Assembly: GCA_023460535.1 (NCBI GenBank)
Contig: JAEWPV010000016.1
Span: 124,001-188,000, forward strand
Origin: Bacillota bacterium
GTDB lineage: Bacteria > Bacillota > Clostridia > Oscillospirales > Ruminococcaceae
Direction: 5' to 3'
DNA length: 64,000 bases
Shown: positions 24,814 through 36,315 of the stretch, piece by piece
Layout: every line of letters starts with the position of its first letter
Numbering within the stretch: the stretch's first letter is position 1
The notes under the pieces: model-generated
Seen by the model: the letters and a program-made list of their open reading frames with translations, nothing else
Told to the model about the DNA's origin: nothing
The model's database searches: none
Program-made: the position numbers and the translations under genes

Positions 24814-25221
24814 TTACAGATACTGCTTTGCAAGCCCCACAACGGTGGCAATCTGCTCGGGGGTTAAGGCGAGCACGTCGCTGTTGCTCATGCCGGTTGA
24901 CGAATCCTCAACCAGAATCAGCTTGGTATCTTTGGTGGTAACGGTATTGTGCCACAGCGAGCGAGGGATGTTATACACCTTATTCGGCTGCATATCCACC
25001 GCGCCGAATACAAGGCGGCCGTTTTCTTCGTTGGCATAGATCAGCACACACTTGCCCGCGAGCAGAACAAACAGCTCATCCGTTTCGTTGTGGCGTTCGA
25101 TGCAGTCGATTCCTGCAACATCGTTGGCGGGCTTCCAGTTCTTTATGCCGACCATCCATTTTTCATTTTCAAAAACACGGGTAAGTCCTTCGCCTTCAAA
25201 CTCATATTGCAAAATATCCAT
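24814..25221 (-). CDS. Small cupin-domain protein
   Basis: A 135-residue single-domain protein with a beta-rich cupin pattern: CIERHNETDELFVLLAGKCVLI corresponds to cupin motif 1 (H..T.E, then G) and YNIPRSLWHNTVTTKDTKLILVEDSSTG to motif 2 with its His. Most metal-binding positions are present. Small cupins of this kind can be sugar isomerases, epimerases or binding proteins. It is last in the sugar locus (regulator, importer, split transketolase), so a role in the same sugar pathway is likely, but a hairpin at 25391-25424 separates it from the transketolase genes. AAAGGA precedes ATG 25221. Confidence 0.65.
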   Translation of the reverse strand: MDILQYEFEGEGLTRVFENEKWMVGIKNWKPANDVAGIDCIERHNETDELFVLLAGKCVLIYANEENGRLVFGAVDMQPNKVYNIPRSLWHNTVTTKDTKLILVEDSSTGMSNSDVLALTPEQIATVVGLAKQYL

Positions 25222-25384
25222 CCTGTTAACAAGTCCTTTCCGATTGTATCGCACATTCACTCGATTCCGTTTGCAAAGAAGCCCCAAAAGCCATATGCAC
25301 ACGGTGTGCTTTTTTAAACCTAAAGTGAATTCGCTTAGAACGATTGTAATTAAGCTGTTGTTTCATCATAAACAAAAGAAAGCA

Positions 25385-25424
25385 AAGAGAGCCGCGCGGC
25401 GGCATAATGGCAGTGCCGCGCGAC
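25385..25424 (-). terminator. Probable terminator after the transketolase genes
   Basis: A 10-bp GC-rich stem (25391-25400 with 25415-25424, one wobble pair) followed on the minus strand by a pyrimidine-rich TCTCTTTGCTTTCTTTTG tail. The tail is not a clean T-run, so it may be leaky and let the cupin gene be read. Confidence 0.5.
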
Positions 25425-25441
25425 TGTTGCAGCCCGATGGG

Positions 25442-26380
25442 CTATTTGCTTTTTATCAGCGCCTTTGCGTTTGCGGCGATATTTTCGGCGGTCAGACCGT
25501 AAGCTTCAAACAGCTGGGCGGGCTTGCCGGACTTGCCGAACTTGTCCTGAATACCAACACGCGCAAACTTTGCACAGCTGTTGCCGCACAACGTCTCCGC
25601 TACAGCGGAGCCGAGACCGCCGATGACGGAATGCTCCTCGGCTGTTACAACCGCACCGCATTTGCTTGCCATGTGCAGCACCGTTTCGGTGTCCAGCGGC
25701 TTTACGGTATGCATGTTTACCACTGCGGCGCTGATGCCTTCGCCCGCAAGCATGTCCGCAGCGGCGAGTGCGGCGGGAATCATCAGACCCATCGAGATGA
25801 TGCACACATCGGTGCCGTCGCGCATGACGTTTGCCTTACCGGGGATGAAGGGGGTGTTGTCTTCGGTGTACGCCTCCACAATCGGTCTGGCAACGCGGAT
25901 ATAAACGGGACCGTCAATCTCGGCGGCGGCAAACACCGCCTTTTTGGTCTCGATGGGATCGCAGGGCACAAAGATGGTCATGTTCGGCTGCACACGCATG
26001 AGCGCGATATCCTCAATGCTCTGATGGCTGCCGCCGTCTTCGCCCACCGAAAGACCCGAGTGCGAAAGCCCGAACTTGACGTTTGCATTAACATAGGTAA
26101 TCGAGTTGCGGATCTGCTCATAAGCGCGCCCCGTGCCAAACAGTGCGAAGGTGCTCGCAAACGGAATCAGACCCGAGTGTGCAAAGCCTGCGGCCGCACA
26201 CATCATATTTGCCTCGGCGATGCCGTGGTTAAAGAAGCGGTCGGGGTACTGATCGGCAAACATGCTCGTCATTGTGGCATGTGCAAGGTCTGCGTCCAGT
26301 ACGACCACCTTATCGTTTTTTGCGCCCAGTTCAACAAGCGCCTCGCCATATGCAACGCGCAGCGATTTTGCCTCAGCCAT
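25442..26380 (-). CDS. Transketolase, C-terminal subunit
   Basis: A 312-residue protein equal to the pyrimidine-binding and C-terminal domains of transketolase. It contains the HGIAEANMMCAAAGFAHSGLIPFAS block with the thiamine-diphosphate Glu, SHSGLSVGEDGGSHQSIEDIALMRVQPNM, and the transketolase C domain (AEEHSVIGGLGSAVAE). It works with the N-terminal subunit, whose gene overlaps it by 8 bases, to move two-carbon units between sugar phosphates. Split transketolases are common in Firmicutes and often serve a dedicated catabolic route; here the partner genes are a sugar importer and a cupin. The substrate cannot be read. Confidence 0.92.
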   Translation of the reverse strand: MAEAKSLRVAYGEALVELGAKNDKVVVLDADLAHATMTSMFADQYPDRFFNHGIAEANMMCAAAGFAHSGLIPFASTFALFGTGRAYEQIRNSITYVNANVKFGLSHSGLSVGEDGGSHQSIEDIALMRVQPNMTIFVPCDPIETKKAVFAAAEIDGPVYIRVARPIVEAYTEDNTPFIPGKANVMRDGTDVCIISMGLMIPAALAAADMLAGEGISAAVVNMHTVKPLDTETVLHMASKCGAVVTAEEHSVIGGLGSAVAETLCGNSCAKFARVGIQDKFGKSGKPAQLFEAYGLTAENIAANAKALIKSK

Positions 26381-27188
26381 TGATCGTTACCCCCAATTCC
26401 TGCATTGCAGCCTTGTACTCCTGCTCGTTCGGCGCCTTACCGTGCCAGCCGGGAACATCCTCCATAAACGAGACCCCTTTTCCCTTAAAGGTCTTGCAGC
26501 AGATGAACTTCGGGCGGCCGTTTGAGGGCGCATTGATGGCGGCAATAATCTCATCGGTGCTGTGTCCGTCTACCGTAAAGCACTCAAACCCAAAGGCACG
26601 GTACTTCTCGGCGGGGTCGCCGATGCACATAACCTCGGTGCAGTGACCGTCGATCTGACAGTTGTTGTGGTCCAGCAGAACAATCAGGTTATCCAGCTTG
26701 TAGTGAGCGGCGCTCATGGCGCTCTCCCACACAAGACCCTCCTGAAGCTCGCCGTCGCCAACCACGGCAAACACGCGATAATCGGTTTTTTTGTACTTTG
26801 CGGCAAGCGCAAGTCCTCCTGCGATCGAAACGCCCTGACCAAGGGAACCGGTGTTAACGTCAACTCCGGGGGTTTTGGTCATGTCGGGGTGCCCCTGCAG
26901 GTGGCTGTTAATCTGACGGAAGTCCTTTAGGTCCTCACGGGGGAAGTAGCCCTTATCCGCCAAAATCGCGTACAGGGCGGGGCAGGCGTGACCCTTGCTC
27001 AGCACAATGCGGTCGCGCTCCTCCCATGTGGGGTTTTTAGGGTCGACCTTTGCCGTTTCGTAGATTGCCTGAAGAATCTCGACACAGCCGAGGGAGCCGC
27101 CGGGGTGGCCGGATTGTGCTTCGTAGATCATGGTAAGAATGTCTGCGCGAAGCGTGCGAGCCTTGGCACTAAGTTGTTCGTTGCTCAT
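26373..27188 (-). CDS. Transketolase, N-terminal subunit
   Basis: A 271-residue thiamine-diphosphate-binding half of transketolase. Visible motifs are the substrate His in SGHPGGSLGC, KGHACPALYA, the SLGQGVSIAGGLALA block, and the TPP signature GDGELQEGLVWE through LDHNNCQ (near residues 145-172). AAAAAGGAG precedes the ATG, and the stop overlaps the start of the C-terminal subunit gene, giving coupled 1:1 synthesis. It is read after two sugar permease genes with a 124-base gap that contains no clear terminator. Confidence 0.92.
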   Translation of the reverse strand: MSNEQLSAKARTLRADILTMIYEAQSGHPGGSLGCVEILQAIYETAKVDPKNPTWEERDRIVLSKGHACPALYAILADKGYFPREDLKDFRQINSHLQGHPDMTKTPGVDVNTGSLGQGVSIAGGLALAAKYKKTDYRVFAVVGDGELQEGLVWESAMSAAHYKLDNLIVLLDHNNCQIDGHCTEVMCIGDPAEKYRAFGFECFTVDGHSTDEIIAAINAPSNGRPKFICCKTFKGKGVSFMEDVPGWHGKAPNEQEYKAAMQELGVTING

Positions 27189-27312
27189 GAAGTGTTACTC
27201 CTTTTTAAAGTAGGGTGTGTTGCGTTACTACGACTTGCTATGAACTGTGGTTTTATCTCTATCCAAAAAACCCATAAGAAAAGCCCCGTTATTGCGCCAT
27301 CCGGTTAGCGGA

Positions 27313-28179
27313 TTAGCCCTTTACCGCGCCTGCGGTAAGACCCTCTACCAGTCGTTTTTGCGCAAAGAAGAACATGATGCACACGGGGATAATGGTGATG
27401 ATACCGCCGGCTGTCAGCAGACCCCACTGTACGCCGAGCTGACCAATCAGGTTTTTCAGCGCAACGGGAATGGTACGGTTGCCCTCGTTGGTAAACATAA
27501 CCGCAAAGGTGTACTCGTTCCAGGAGGTCATAAAGATATAAACGCCGGTTGCAATCAGGCAAGGCACCAAAACAGGCAGGATGATGCGCAGGAAAGCCTG
27601 TGCGCGGTTTGCCCCGTCTACCATGGCAGCCTCCTCAAGAGACATCGGCAGATCGTGCAGATACCCGTTGAGCAGCCAGATGGAAAACGGAATGGTAAAG
27701 GTGGTATACGCCAAAACCAGTGCAATGGGGGTGTATAACAGCCCCATGCCGCGCATGATTGCATAGAGCGGAATCAGCAACAAAACGGTGGGGAACATGT
27801 TGTTGGTTAAAAACATAATCATCAGCGCTTTTCTGCCCCGGAAGTGAAAGCGCGAAAACGCGTAAGCCGCAAGGGTGGAGACGGTAAGCGAGACCACGGT
27901 GGTAATAGCAGCAACCAATAAGCTGTTTGACATCGGCTTAATAAAATTAAAATCGGTAAACAGCTTAGTGTAAGACTCCAGCGTAGGGGCGAGCGGCCAG
28001 TAGGTAACAACCGTGCTGTACAACTCACTGTCCGGCTTAATGGAGGTAACAAAGGTCCAGTAGAAGGGGAAGATTAAGAACAAAAACAATACAAGCAGCG
28101 GCAGGTATAACAGAAGCACCCGTCCGACGACGAAGCTTACGAGCTTGTTTTGCTTTGCCGAGCGTACCGAATCGGTCAT
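27313..28179 (-). CDS. Carbohydrate ABC transporter permease (MalG type)
   Basis: A 288-residue inner-membrane subunit with six membrane segments. The EAA loop that contacts the ATPase, EEAAMVDGANRAQAFLRIILP, is intact near residues 190-210. It has the short N-terminus of MalG/LacG-type (CUT1) permeases. Its start overlaps the end of the upstream permease gene by 4 bases. No ATPase is encoded in the locus, so it presumably uses the shared MsmX-type ATPase encoded at 42.3 kb. Confidence 0.92.
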   Translation of the reverse strand: MTDSVRSAKQNKLVSFVVGRVLLLYLPLLVLFLFLIFPFYWTFVTSIKPDSELYSTVVTYWPLAPTLESYTKLFTDFNFIKPMSNSLLVAAITTVVSLTVSTLAAYAFSRFHFRGRKALMIMFLTNNMFPTVLLLIPLYAIMRGMGLLYTPIALVLAYTTFTIPFSIWLLNGYLHDLPMSLEEAAMVDGANRAQAFLRIILPVLVPCLIATGVYIFMTSWNEYTFAVMFTNEGNRTIPVALKNLIGQLGVQWGLLTAGGIITIIPVCIMFFFAQKRLVEGLTAGAVKG

Positions 28180-29060
28180 TTCTTTCCCTCCTGTCCCTTA
28201 AACATGTTGCGAAGATACGGAACGGCAACGGTCAGCAGCAAAAGCGTCATAATAACTGACATGGTAGACGCATAGCCGAGGTTGAGCGCGTTGCCCTGGT
28301 TGAAGATATACACGCTTAAGGTCTGCGTAGAGTATGCGGGTCCGCCGGAGGTCATGTTAAAGATGACGTCTACCGAGTTTGCAACCCAAATAATACGCAG
28401 CAGCGTCGTAACAAAAATGGTGTTTTTTAAGGACGGAATGGTAATGCGAAACAGCTTTTGAAAACCGTTTGCACCGTCAATGTCCGAGGCCTCGTACAGC
28501 TCGCCTGGTATGCCCTGAAGACCAGCAAGAATCATCAGCGCAAAAAACGGAATGCCCTGCCACACGATGGTTAGAATGACAAGCGGGAACGCCGTTGCCC
28601 TTTGAGATAAAAACGGAATGGCGTTTTCAATTACCCCAAGGCGCAGTAGCAGATCGTTGAGCACGCCGAAGTTACCGTCGTAGATCCAGCGCCACATCAG
28701 CGCGATTAGAACGCCGGGTGTAACCCACGGAATTAAGCTGACGGAACGAAAAATACCGCGTCCTGCAAACTTTTTGTTTAACAGCAGCGCAAGCGCAAAG
28801 CCGAAAACAAACTGCAAGCCGACGCCGAATACTACCCAAACCAGCGTTCTGCCAAGAGATTGCCAGAACAGGGTATCGGTAAAGGCTTTGATGTAATTAT
28901 CAAGACCAATGAAGCCCATGGCACTTGGCCTTCTTAAATCATAGTTTTGAAAGCTCATCAGAATCGCGTTGCCTGCCGGTATAAAAACCACCGCGAGAAC
29001 GATGATCAGCGCAGGGGCAACGAGCAGATAAGGCCAGATATTGCGTTTAAGCTTTTGCAT
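28176..29060 (-). CDS. Carbohydrate ABC transporter permease (MalF type)
   Basis: A 294-residue CUT1 permease with six membrane segments and an EAA loop, LYEASDIDGANGFQKLFRITIP, near residues 190-211. It pairs with the MalG-type permease whose gene overlaps its 3' end. AGAGAGGTGA precedes the ATG. A terminator-like hairpin lies between this gene and the upstream binding-protein gene and would lower permease levels relative to the binding protein. Confidence 0.92.
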   Translation of the reverse strand: MQKLKRNIWPYLLVAPALIIVLAVVFIPAGNAILMSFQNYDLRRPSAMGFIGLDNYIKAFTDTLFWQSLGRTLVWVVFGVGLQFVFGFALALLLNKKFAGRGIFRSVSLIPWVTPGVLIALMWRWIYDGNFGVLNDLLLRLGVIENAIPFLSQRATAFPLVILTIVWQGIPFFALMILAGLQGIPGELYEASDIDGANGFQKLFRITIPSLKNTIFVTTLLRIIWVANSVDVIFNMTSGGPAYSTQTLSVYIFNQGNALNLGYASTMSVIMTLLLLTVAVPYLRNMFKGQEGKK

Positions 29061-29077
29061 TCAGGTCACCTCTCTTT

Positions 29078-29116
29078 AAAAAAGTCGGGCTACAACGGTA
29101 ATCATTGCAGCCCGAC
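29078..29116 (-). terminator. Intra-operon attenuating terminator
   Basis: On the minus strand GTCGGGCT (29109-29116) pairs with AGCCCGAC (29084-29091) and runs into TTTTTTAAAG, between the binding-protein and permease genes. Partial termination here is the usual way to make more binding protein than permease. Confidence 0.7.
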
Positions 29117-29210
29117 AGCACATGCTGCGCCAGTAGTCAGTTGTTATTTGAATCGTTGTGCATCTGTGTTGAAATGATAGTAAGACGTTTGGTAAGACGA
29201 AGGGAGATGT

Positions 29211-30503
29211 TTATTTGTACAACTCGTCTTGCAGTGTTTTCATGGCTTGTTCTGCAGTTACTGTGCCTTCCAGCGCAGAGGCTACCGTGTTAGGCCAAAT
29301 GGTGCTAATCCATTCGGTGGTGGTGTCAAGAATCGGGAAGATGCCCGCGTGGGGTGCGCCCTCAATCGAAACCTTCATGAACTTGTTGTCCTGGAAGAAG
29401 GGCAAAGCCTGTACGGATTTGCTGACAGGAACGTTACCCGTAACGGTACACCAGGTCTCCTGACCCTTACCGGTCGCAAGGTACGCAAGCCACTCAAACG
29501 CGGCTTCCTTGTTCTTGCTGGCTTCAAAGATGACGTTCTCGGTGTCGCCCATCGAGGTCCACTGACCCTTGCCGCCCGGGAATACGAATGCGCCCACGTC
29601 ATCGCCAAAGGTCTCAACCATACCGGCAGAGGAACCGATGTGATGAACGGTCATAGCGGTAAGACCGGACTTGAAGTTTGCAATGATCTCCTGGAAGCCG
29701 TCGGTGATTGCGGTGGGAGGGGTATAGCCGTTCTTGTACAGGTCGATGTAATCCTGCATACCGGCAACCGCGTCGGCGGTGGTAAAGTCCTCAAAGTTGC
29801 CGCCGCGTGCCCACACAAAGCTGCCCCAAGGCTCCTGGCCGCCCTTGGCACCGCGCATACCAAAGCCGTATACGTCGGTCTTGCCGTCGCCGTTTGTGTC
29901 CATGGTTAGCTTTTTGCATGCCTCTAGGAACTCCTCGTAGGTCTTGGGAACCTCAACGCCTGCCTGTGCAAACAGGGAGGGTCTGTAGTAAACGTAAAGA
30001 ACCTGTGTGTTCCAAGGCATTACGTGAATGCTGTCCGAGCCGCCTGCTTGGCGCATAACGTCATACAGGCTTGCCTCGATCTCGTCCTTGTCTTCCCAGT
30101 TGTTGATAAACTCATCCAGATTGGCAAGGAGGTTGTTTGCGGTGAACAACGGGGTAGCCGTCAGCTTCCAAGAAGCGGTGTCGGGGCCGCCGCCGCCCAT
30201 TACAGCGGTAAATACCGTCTCACTGTAAGCGCCGCCGTCCCAGGGGTATTCTTCGGCAACGACGGTGATGTTCTTGTCGTTGGTGGCGTTAAAATCAGCG
30301 ACCATTTCCTGCATGGTTGCGGAATAATCGGAGTTATCAGCCCAGTACCAATGCGTAATGGTAACAGGCTCGTTGGTCGGTGCCGCCGGCGATTCAGTCG
30401 GTGCAGGGGCGGAACTACTGGGGGTTCCGGTCTGCTGAGCACATCCGGCAAGAACGGTTACGAACAATGTAAGTGCGAAAAGTACAGCTAAAACTTTCTT
30501 CAT
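29211..30503 (-). CDS. Sugar-binding lipoprotein of ABC transporter (CUT1)
   Basis: A 430-residue extracellular solute-binding protein, family 1. It has a lipoprotein signal with lipobox LAGC (residues 18-21), a Ser/Pro/Thr linker, then the fold starting VTITHWYWADN; DGKTDVYGFGMRGAKGGQEPWGSFVWARGG and ALPFFQDNKFMKVSIEGAP are typical. The aromatic content fits sugar binding; which sugar is unknown. The start overlaps the regulator's stop (ATGA) with GGGAGG inside the regulator gene. It feeds the two permeases downstream. Confidence 0.92.
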   Translation of the reverse strand: MKKVLAVLFALTLFVTVLAGCAQQTGTPSSSAPAPTESPAAPTNEPVTITHWYWADNSDYSATMQEMVADFNATNDKNITVVAEEYPWDGGAYSETVFTAVMGGGGPDTASWKLTATPLFTANNLLANLDEFINNWEDKDEIEASLYDVMRQAGGSDSIHVMPWNTQVLYVYYRPSLFAQAGVEVPKTYEEFLEACKKLTMDTNGDGKTDVYGFGMRGAKGGQEPWGSFVWARGGNFEDFTTADAVAGMQDYIDLYKNGYTPPTAITDGFQEIIANFKSGLTAMTVHHIGSSAGMVETFGDDVGAFVFPGGKGQWTSMGDTENVIFEASKNKEAAFEWLAYLATGKGQETWCTVTGNVPVSKSVQALPFFQDNKFMKVSIEGAPHAGIFPILDTTTEWISTIWPNTVASALEGTVTAEQAMKTLQDELYK

Positions 30504-31198
30504 TTCTTGAATCCTCCCAACAATTTCGAATCCTCTAGCGTTTGTCTGAGATGCTTTTCGGTCTCCAGCTTCGCGGCATCGGCACCTCCTTCCCGAATGG
30601 CTTCGTATATTTTGATGTGACTGATAATAGCGCGTTCAAAGCTTCCTTCGACGTTAACCGTTTCCACATAGCCCTCGCGGATGGATTCGCAGATAATTGG
30701 TAATATTCGATGCAGGACGTCGTTTTGTGTACACTCCGCGACGGCTGTGTGGAACGCTACGTCGTAGGGGGTATAGTCAATTTTCTGGTTTTTTGCCCGA
30801 TCCATCTGCTCAATCACAACACGCAGCGCCTCAATGTTCTGCTTAGTGGCGCGTTGGGCGGCAAGGTAGGCTATCTGCGGTTCAATCATCAGTCTTGTTT
30901 CCATCAAATGATTAAGCAGGTTAAGCTGGTCGGCAAAGTGCAGCCCCAGTGGGTCTTTTACAATTCCGGGATTTTTACAGATAAAGGTTCCTTTGCCGCG
31001 CTGTATTTCTACGATATTTTCGGCTATTAATAGCTTTATCGCTTCTCTCACCGTAGAGCGGCTTACGCCAAGCGTCTCCATTAGTATTGCCTCACTGGGC
31101 AGCTTATCATACGGCTTCATGTCCGTAGAGAGTATCATCTCGCGTATTTTTGTCGCCGCTACCATCGGCAGCTCCCGGGTTGTGGTGATTCGGTTCAT
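30500..31198 (-). CDS. GntR-family regulator, FadR/FCD type
   Basis: A 232-residue regulator. Residues 10-75 are a GntR winged helix (MVAATKIREMILS, KLPSEAILMETLGVSRSTVREAIKLLIAENIVEIQRGKGTF). The C-terminal 140 residues are an all-helical FCD ligand domain with the metal-binding pattern D..FH (PYDVAFHTAVAEC), a second H in ISHIKIYEAI and a third in EKHLRQTL. FCD regulators sense organic acids or sugar acids. It is the first gene of the sugar import/transketolase operon, and palindromes at 31260 and 31420 are its likely operators. GGAGG lies 8 bases before the ATG. Confidence 0.9.
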   Translation of the reverse strand: MNRITTTRELPMVAATKIREMILSTDMKPYDKLPSEAILMETLGVSRSTVREAIKLLIAENIVEIQRGKGTFICKNPGIVKDPLGLHFADQLNLLNHLMETRLMIEPQIAYLAAQRATKQNIEALRVVIEQMDRAKNQKIDYTPYDVAFHTAVAECTQNDVLHRILPIICESIREGYVETVNVEGSFERAIISHIKIYEAIREGGADAAKLETEKHLRQTLEDSKLLGGFKK

Positions 31199-31259
31199 AT
31201 CTGCTTCCTCCCCAAAGGGTAAAGAATGTATTGTAATATAGTAAATTCGCCAAATAATC

Positions 31260-31274
31260 AGACGTCAGACGTCT
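31260..31274. promoter_or_regulatory. FCD-regulator operator O1
   Basis: AGACGTC-A-GACGTCT is a perfect 15-bp palindrome around one central base. It lies about 35-45 bases downstream of the start point expected from the promoter at 31314-31342 and upstream of the regulator gene. Confidence 0.7.
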
Positions 31275-31313
31275 TTGACGGGCACATAACGCTTTTGTTC
31301 TGCTTCTGACGCC

Positions 31314-31342
31314 ATTATATACGATAAAAAAGCAAATTGCAA
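31314..31342 (-). promoter_or_regulatory. Promoter of the sugar/transketolase operon
   Basis: On the minus strand TTGCAA (31337-31342), a 17-bp spacer and TATAAT (31314-31319). A half-site-like GCGTCAGAA follows the -10 element. Confidence 0.8.
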
Positions 31343-31419
31343 GTGTTTTTTGGACAAAATATTATATTATTTTATAATACAATGTTTAAACTAGTGAAAT
31401 ACAATAAAAATACACGCAT

Positions 31420-31434
31420 AGACATCAGACATCA
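31420..31434. promoter_or_regulatory. FCD-regulator operator-like site O2
   Basis: AGACATC-A-GACATCA resembles O1 with A for G in each half, 160 bp away from it and upstream of the promoter. The spacing would allow looping. Confidence 0.45.
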
Positions 31435-31534
31435 CACCTATGCAGCCATAATAAAAACTGCTAAAAACACGGTGGCTTCAAGGGCTTTTGGCTACTAGTG
31501 CGCACAGGGCGAATTGTGCGGTATTTGTGCAAAA

Positions 31535-31571
31535 CATGCAAAAGTGCCGCCGATTATGCAATCGGCGGCAC
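31535..31571 (-). terminator. Terminator of the gap gene
   Basis: A perfect 12-bp stem (GTGCCGCCGATT, 31544-31555 with 31560-31571), followed on the minus strand by TTTTGCATGTTTTG. Confidence 0.85.
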
Positions 31572-31625
31572 AAAAAGCCAAAGAACAATATCGCGGTTGC
31601 GGGCAGGGGAATATACTGTTAATGC

Positions 31626-33199
<1,574 letters not shown>

Positions 33200-34342
33200 A
33201 TGGAGATACAGACGCTGTTAAACAACGCCATCGGTCTATATGAACTGATCGATGTTCCTTCCTTAATATTAAACGAACAGTTTGAGCTGGTATGGATTAG
33301 CGAATGCGCGGAACGAGTTTATCCTCAATACAAGCTGAAAAACGGGTTTTTGTCTGTGTTATCCGAATCAAGACGTATTGCGGCAAGAGAAATGCTTAGC
33401 CAAAACAAGGTGCATTCCTTTTCCGTGGAAGAAGTCAGTGACGCATACTACAACTGCACCATGACTCCCCTGATGAGTGAAGGGGAATTGGGCTATGTAA
33501 TTGTACAGCTTTCTCAGGCATCGGACTATATGACCAGTGACAACAAAGACGTTACAAGGCTTGTGGCGGTATTCTCAAAACGCGTTCGTGAGCCGCTTTT
33601 CTATATTTTCAGCGCGCTCGCCACCATCGGCCACCGTTTTGAAAGTGCGGAGGATTACGCGTCTCTTGATTATGTTAAAGCAATTCAAAAGAATGCTTAC
33701 TCCATCCTGCGCACGGTCGCACACACATCGGATTATATGAAGGATGTAAACGGGTTTCCGTCTCACAATCCGATTGCGGTTCCGTTTACCGGTTATATCA
33801 AGGATCTGTACGCTACGGCCGAATCGGTCACGCGCGGCACGGGTATTCCGCTGATACTGGATGTGGAGGATAATGGAGAGGGCCTACTTGTTATGGTTGA
33901 CGAGAGCCGCCTATCCGAGGCGATTCTCAACATTCTGCTCAACTCGTTTTTATATACCCGTGAGGGCAATCGCATATCCATCTCGCTTCGGTACGTCAAC
34001 AACAACGCCGTGCTTCGCTTTACCGACCGGGGAATGGGCATTTCGCCGGAGTACCTTGGCAAGGTATTTGATTCGCATTTTTCCTACGAGGCGGGGAATA
34101 CCCCGTTGTCAAACATGGGTTTGGGGCTTACGCTTGCGCGCAATATCATACTGCGTCATGGCGGTACGATTGCAATAGACAGCAAGGAGCATGAAGGAAC
34201 CAACGTAACGATACGATTACCGGTTTTGCAGCCACAGGATGTTCCGGAGCTGTTTCATTCACCGACTACGCTTAATCTCAGAAACCGGTTTTCTCCGGTG
34301 TATGTTGAGCTGGCGGAGATATCCAACACACAAATAGTATAG
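33200..34342 (+). CDS. Soluble PAS-HATPase histidine-kinase-like protein without phospho-acceptor His
   Basis: A 380-residue cytoplasmic protein with no membrane segment. Residues 1-105 look like a PAS-type sensor domain. In the dimerisation region the H-box, normally SHELRxPL, reads SKRVREPLFYIFSAL near residues 129-143, so Lys replaces the phosphorylated His. The ATP-binding domain is complete: N-box NILLNSFLYTREG, G1 DRGMGI, F-box FDSHF, G2 MGLGLTLARNI, and a closing GGTIAIDS. It may bind ATP but should not autophosphorylate in the usual way. No response regulator gene is adjacent. GGAGG precedes the ATG. Its partners are unknown. Confidence 0.78.
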   Translation: MEIQTLLNNAIGLYELIDVPSLILNEQFELVWISECAERVYPQYKLKNGFLSVLSESRRIAAREMLSQNKVHSFSVEEVSDAYYNCTMTPLMSEGELGYVIVQLSQASDYMTSDNKDVTRLVAVFSKRVREPLFYIFSALATIGHRFESAEDYASLDYVKAIQKNAYSILRTVAHTSDYMKDVNGFPSHNPIAVPFTGYIKDLYATAESVTRGTGIPLILDVEDNGEGLLVMVDESRLSEAILNILLNSFLYTREGNRISISLRYVNNNAVLRFTDRGMGISPEYLGKVFDSHFSYEAGNTPLSNMGLGLTLARNIILRHGGTIAIDSKEHEGTNVTIRLPVLQPQDVPELFHSPTTLNLRNRFSPVYVELAEISNTQIV

Positions 34343-34376
34343 CAACGGGGTTTTGCGTGGTGGCAAAACCCCGTTG
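34343..34376. terminator. Strong hairpin lacking a T-run
   Basis: A perfect 14-bp stem (CAACGGGGTTTTGC, 34343-34356 with 34363-34376) directly after the kinase-like gene. No T-run follows on either side, so it may stabilise the 3' end or terminate inefficiently. Confidence 0.55.
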
Positions 34377-34524
34377 TCCAATAGGCAAATGGAAAATATT
34401 ACTATAACGCAACTGCAATTAACCATATCATCTCTATATAAGCACGATTGACTATTTTATGACAGGGCATAACCCATAGAAAACTGTTATATCAGCCAAA
34501 TTTCTACGAAACGGTCTTTGCGCC

Positions 34525-34553
34525 TTGACCTTGCAGGACAAACAGGGTAAAAT
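34525..34553 (+). promoter_or_regulatory. pyrG promoter
   Basis: TTGACC (34525-34530), 17 bp, TAAAAT (34548-34553). The start region lacks the G-run used for CTP-dependent reiterative initiation of pyrG in Bacillus. Confidence 0.65.
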
Positions 34554-34566
34554 AAGCTATTAGTGA

Positions 34567-36225
<1,659 letters not shown>

Positions 36226-36231
36226 GCTAAT

Positions 36232-36271
36232 AAAACAGGGGATGACCGAGCTTCGGTCATCCCCTGTTTTT
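36232..36271. terminator. Bidirectional terminator after pyrG
   Basis: An 18-bp stem (AAAACAGGGGATGACCGA with 36253-36270) ending in TTTTT on the plus strand and in TGTTTTATT on the minus strand, so it also suits the convergent sortase gene. Confidence 0.9.
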
Positions 36272-36315
36272 ATGTGTTCACAGGCGTAAAAATCGCCTGA
36301 TTTCGTACCGTGTAC

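Noticed and set aside
24814..31198. Sulfoquinovose transketolase pathway
   Set aside because: A split transketolase and importer are shared features, but the expected isomerases and sulfo-sugar enzymes are absent, so naming the substrate would be a guess.
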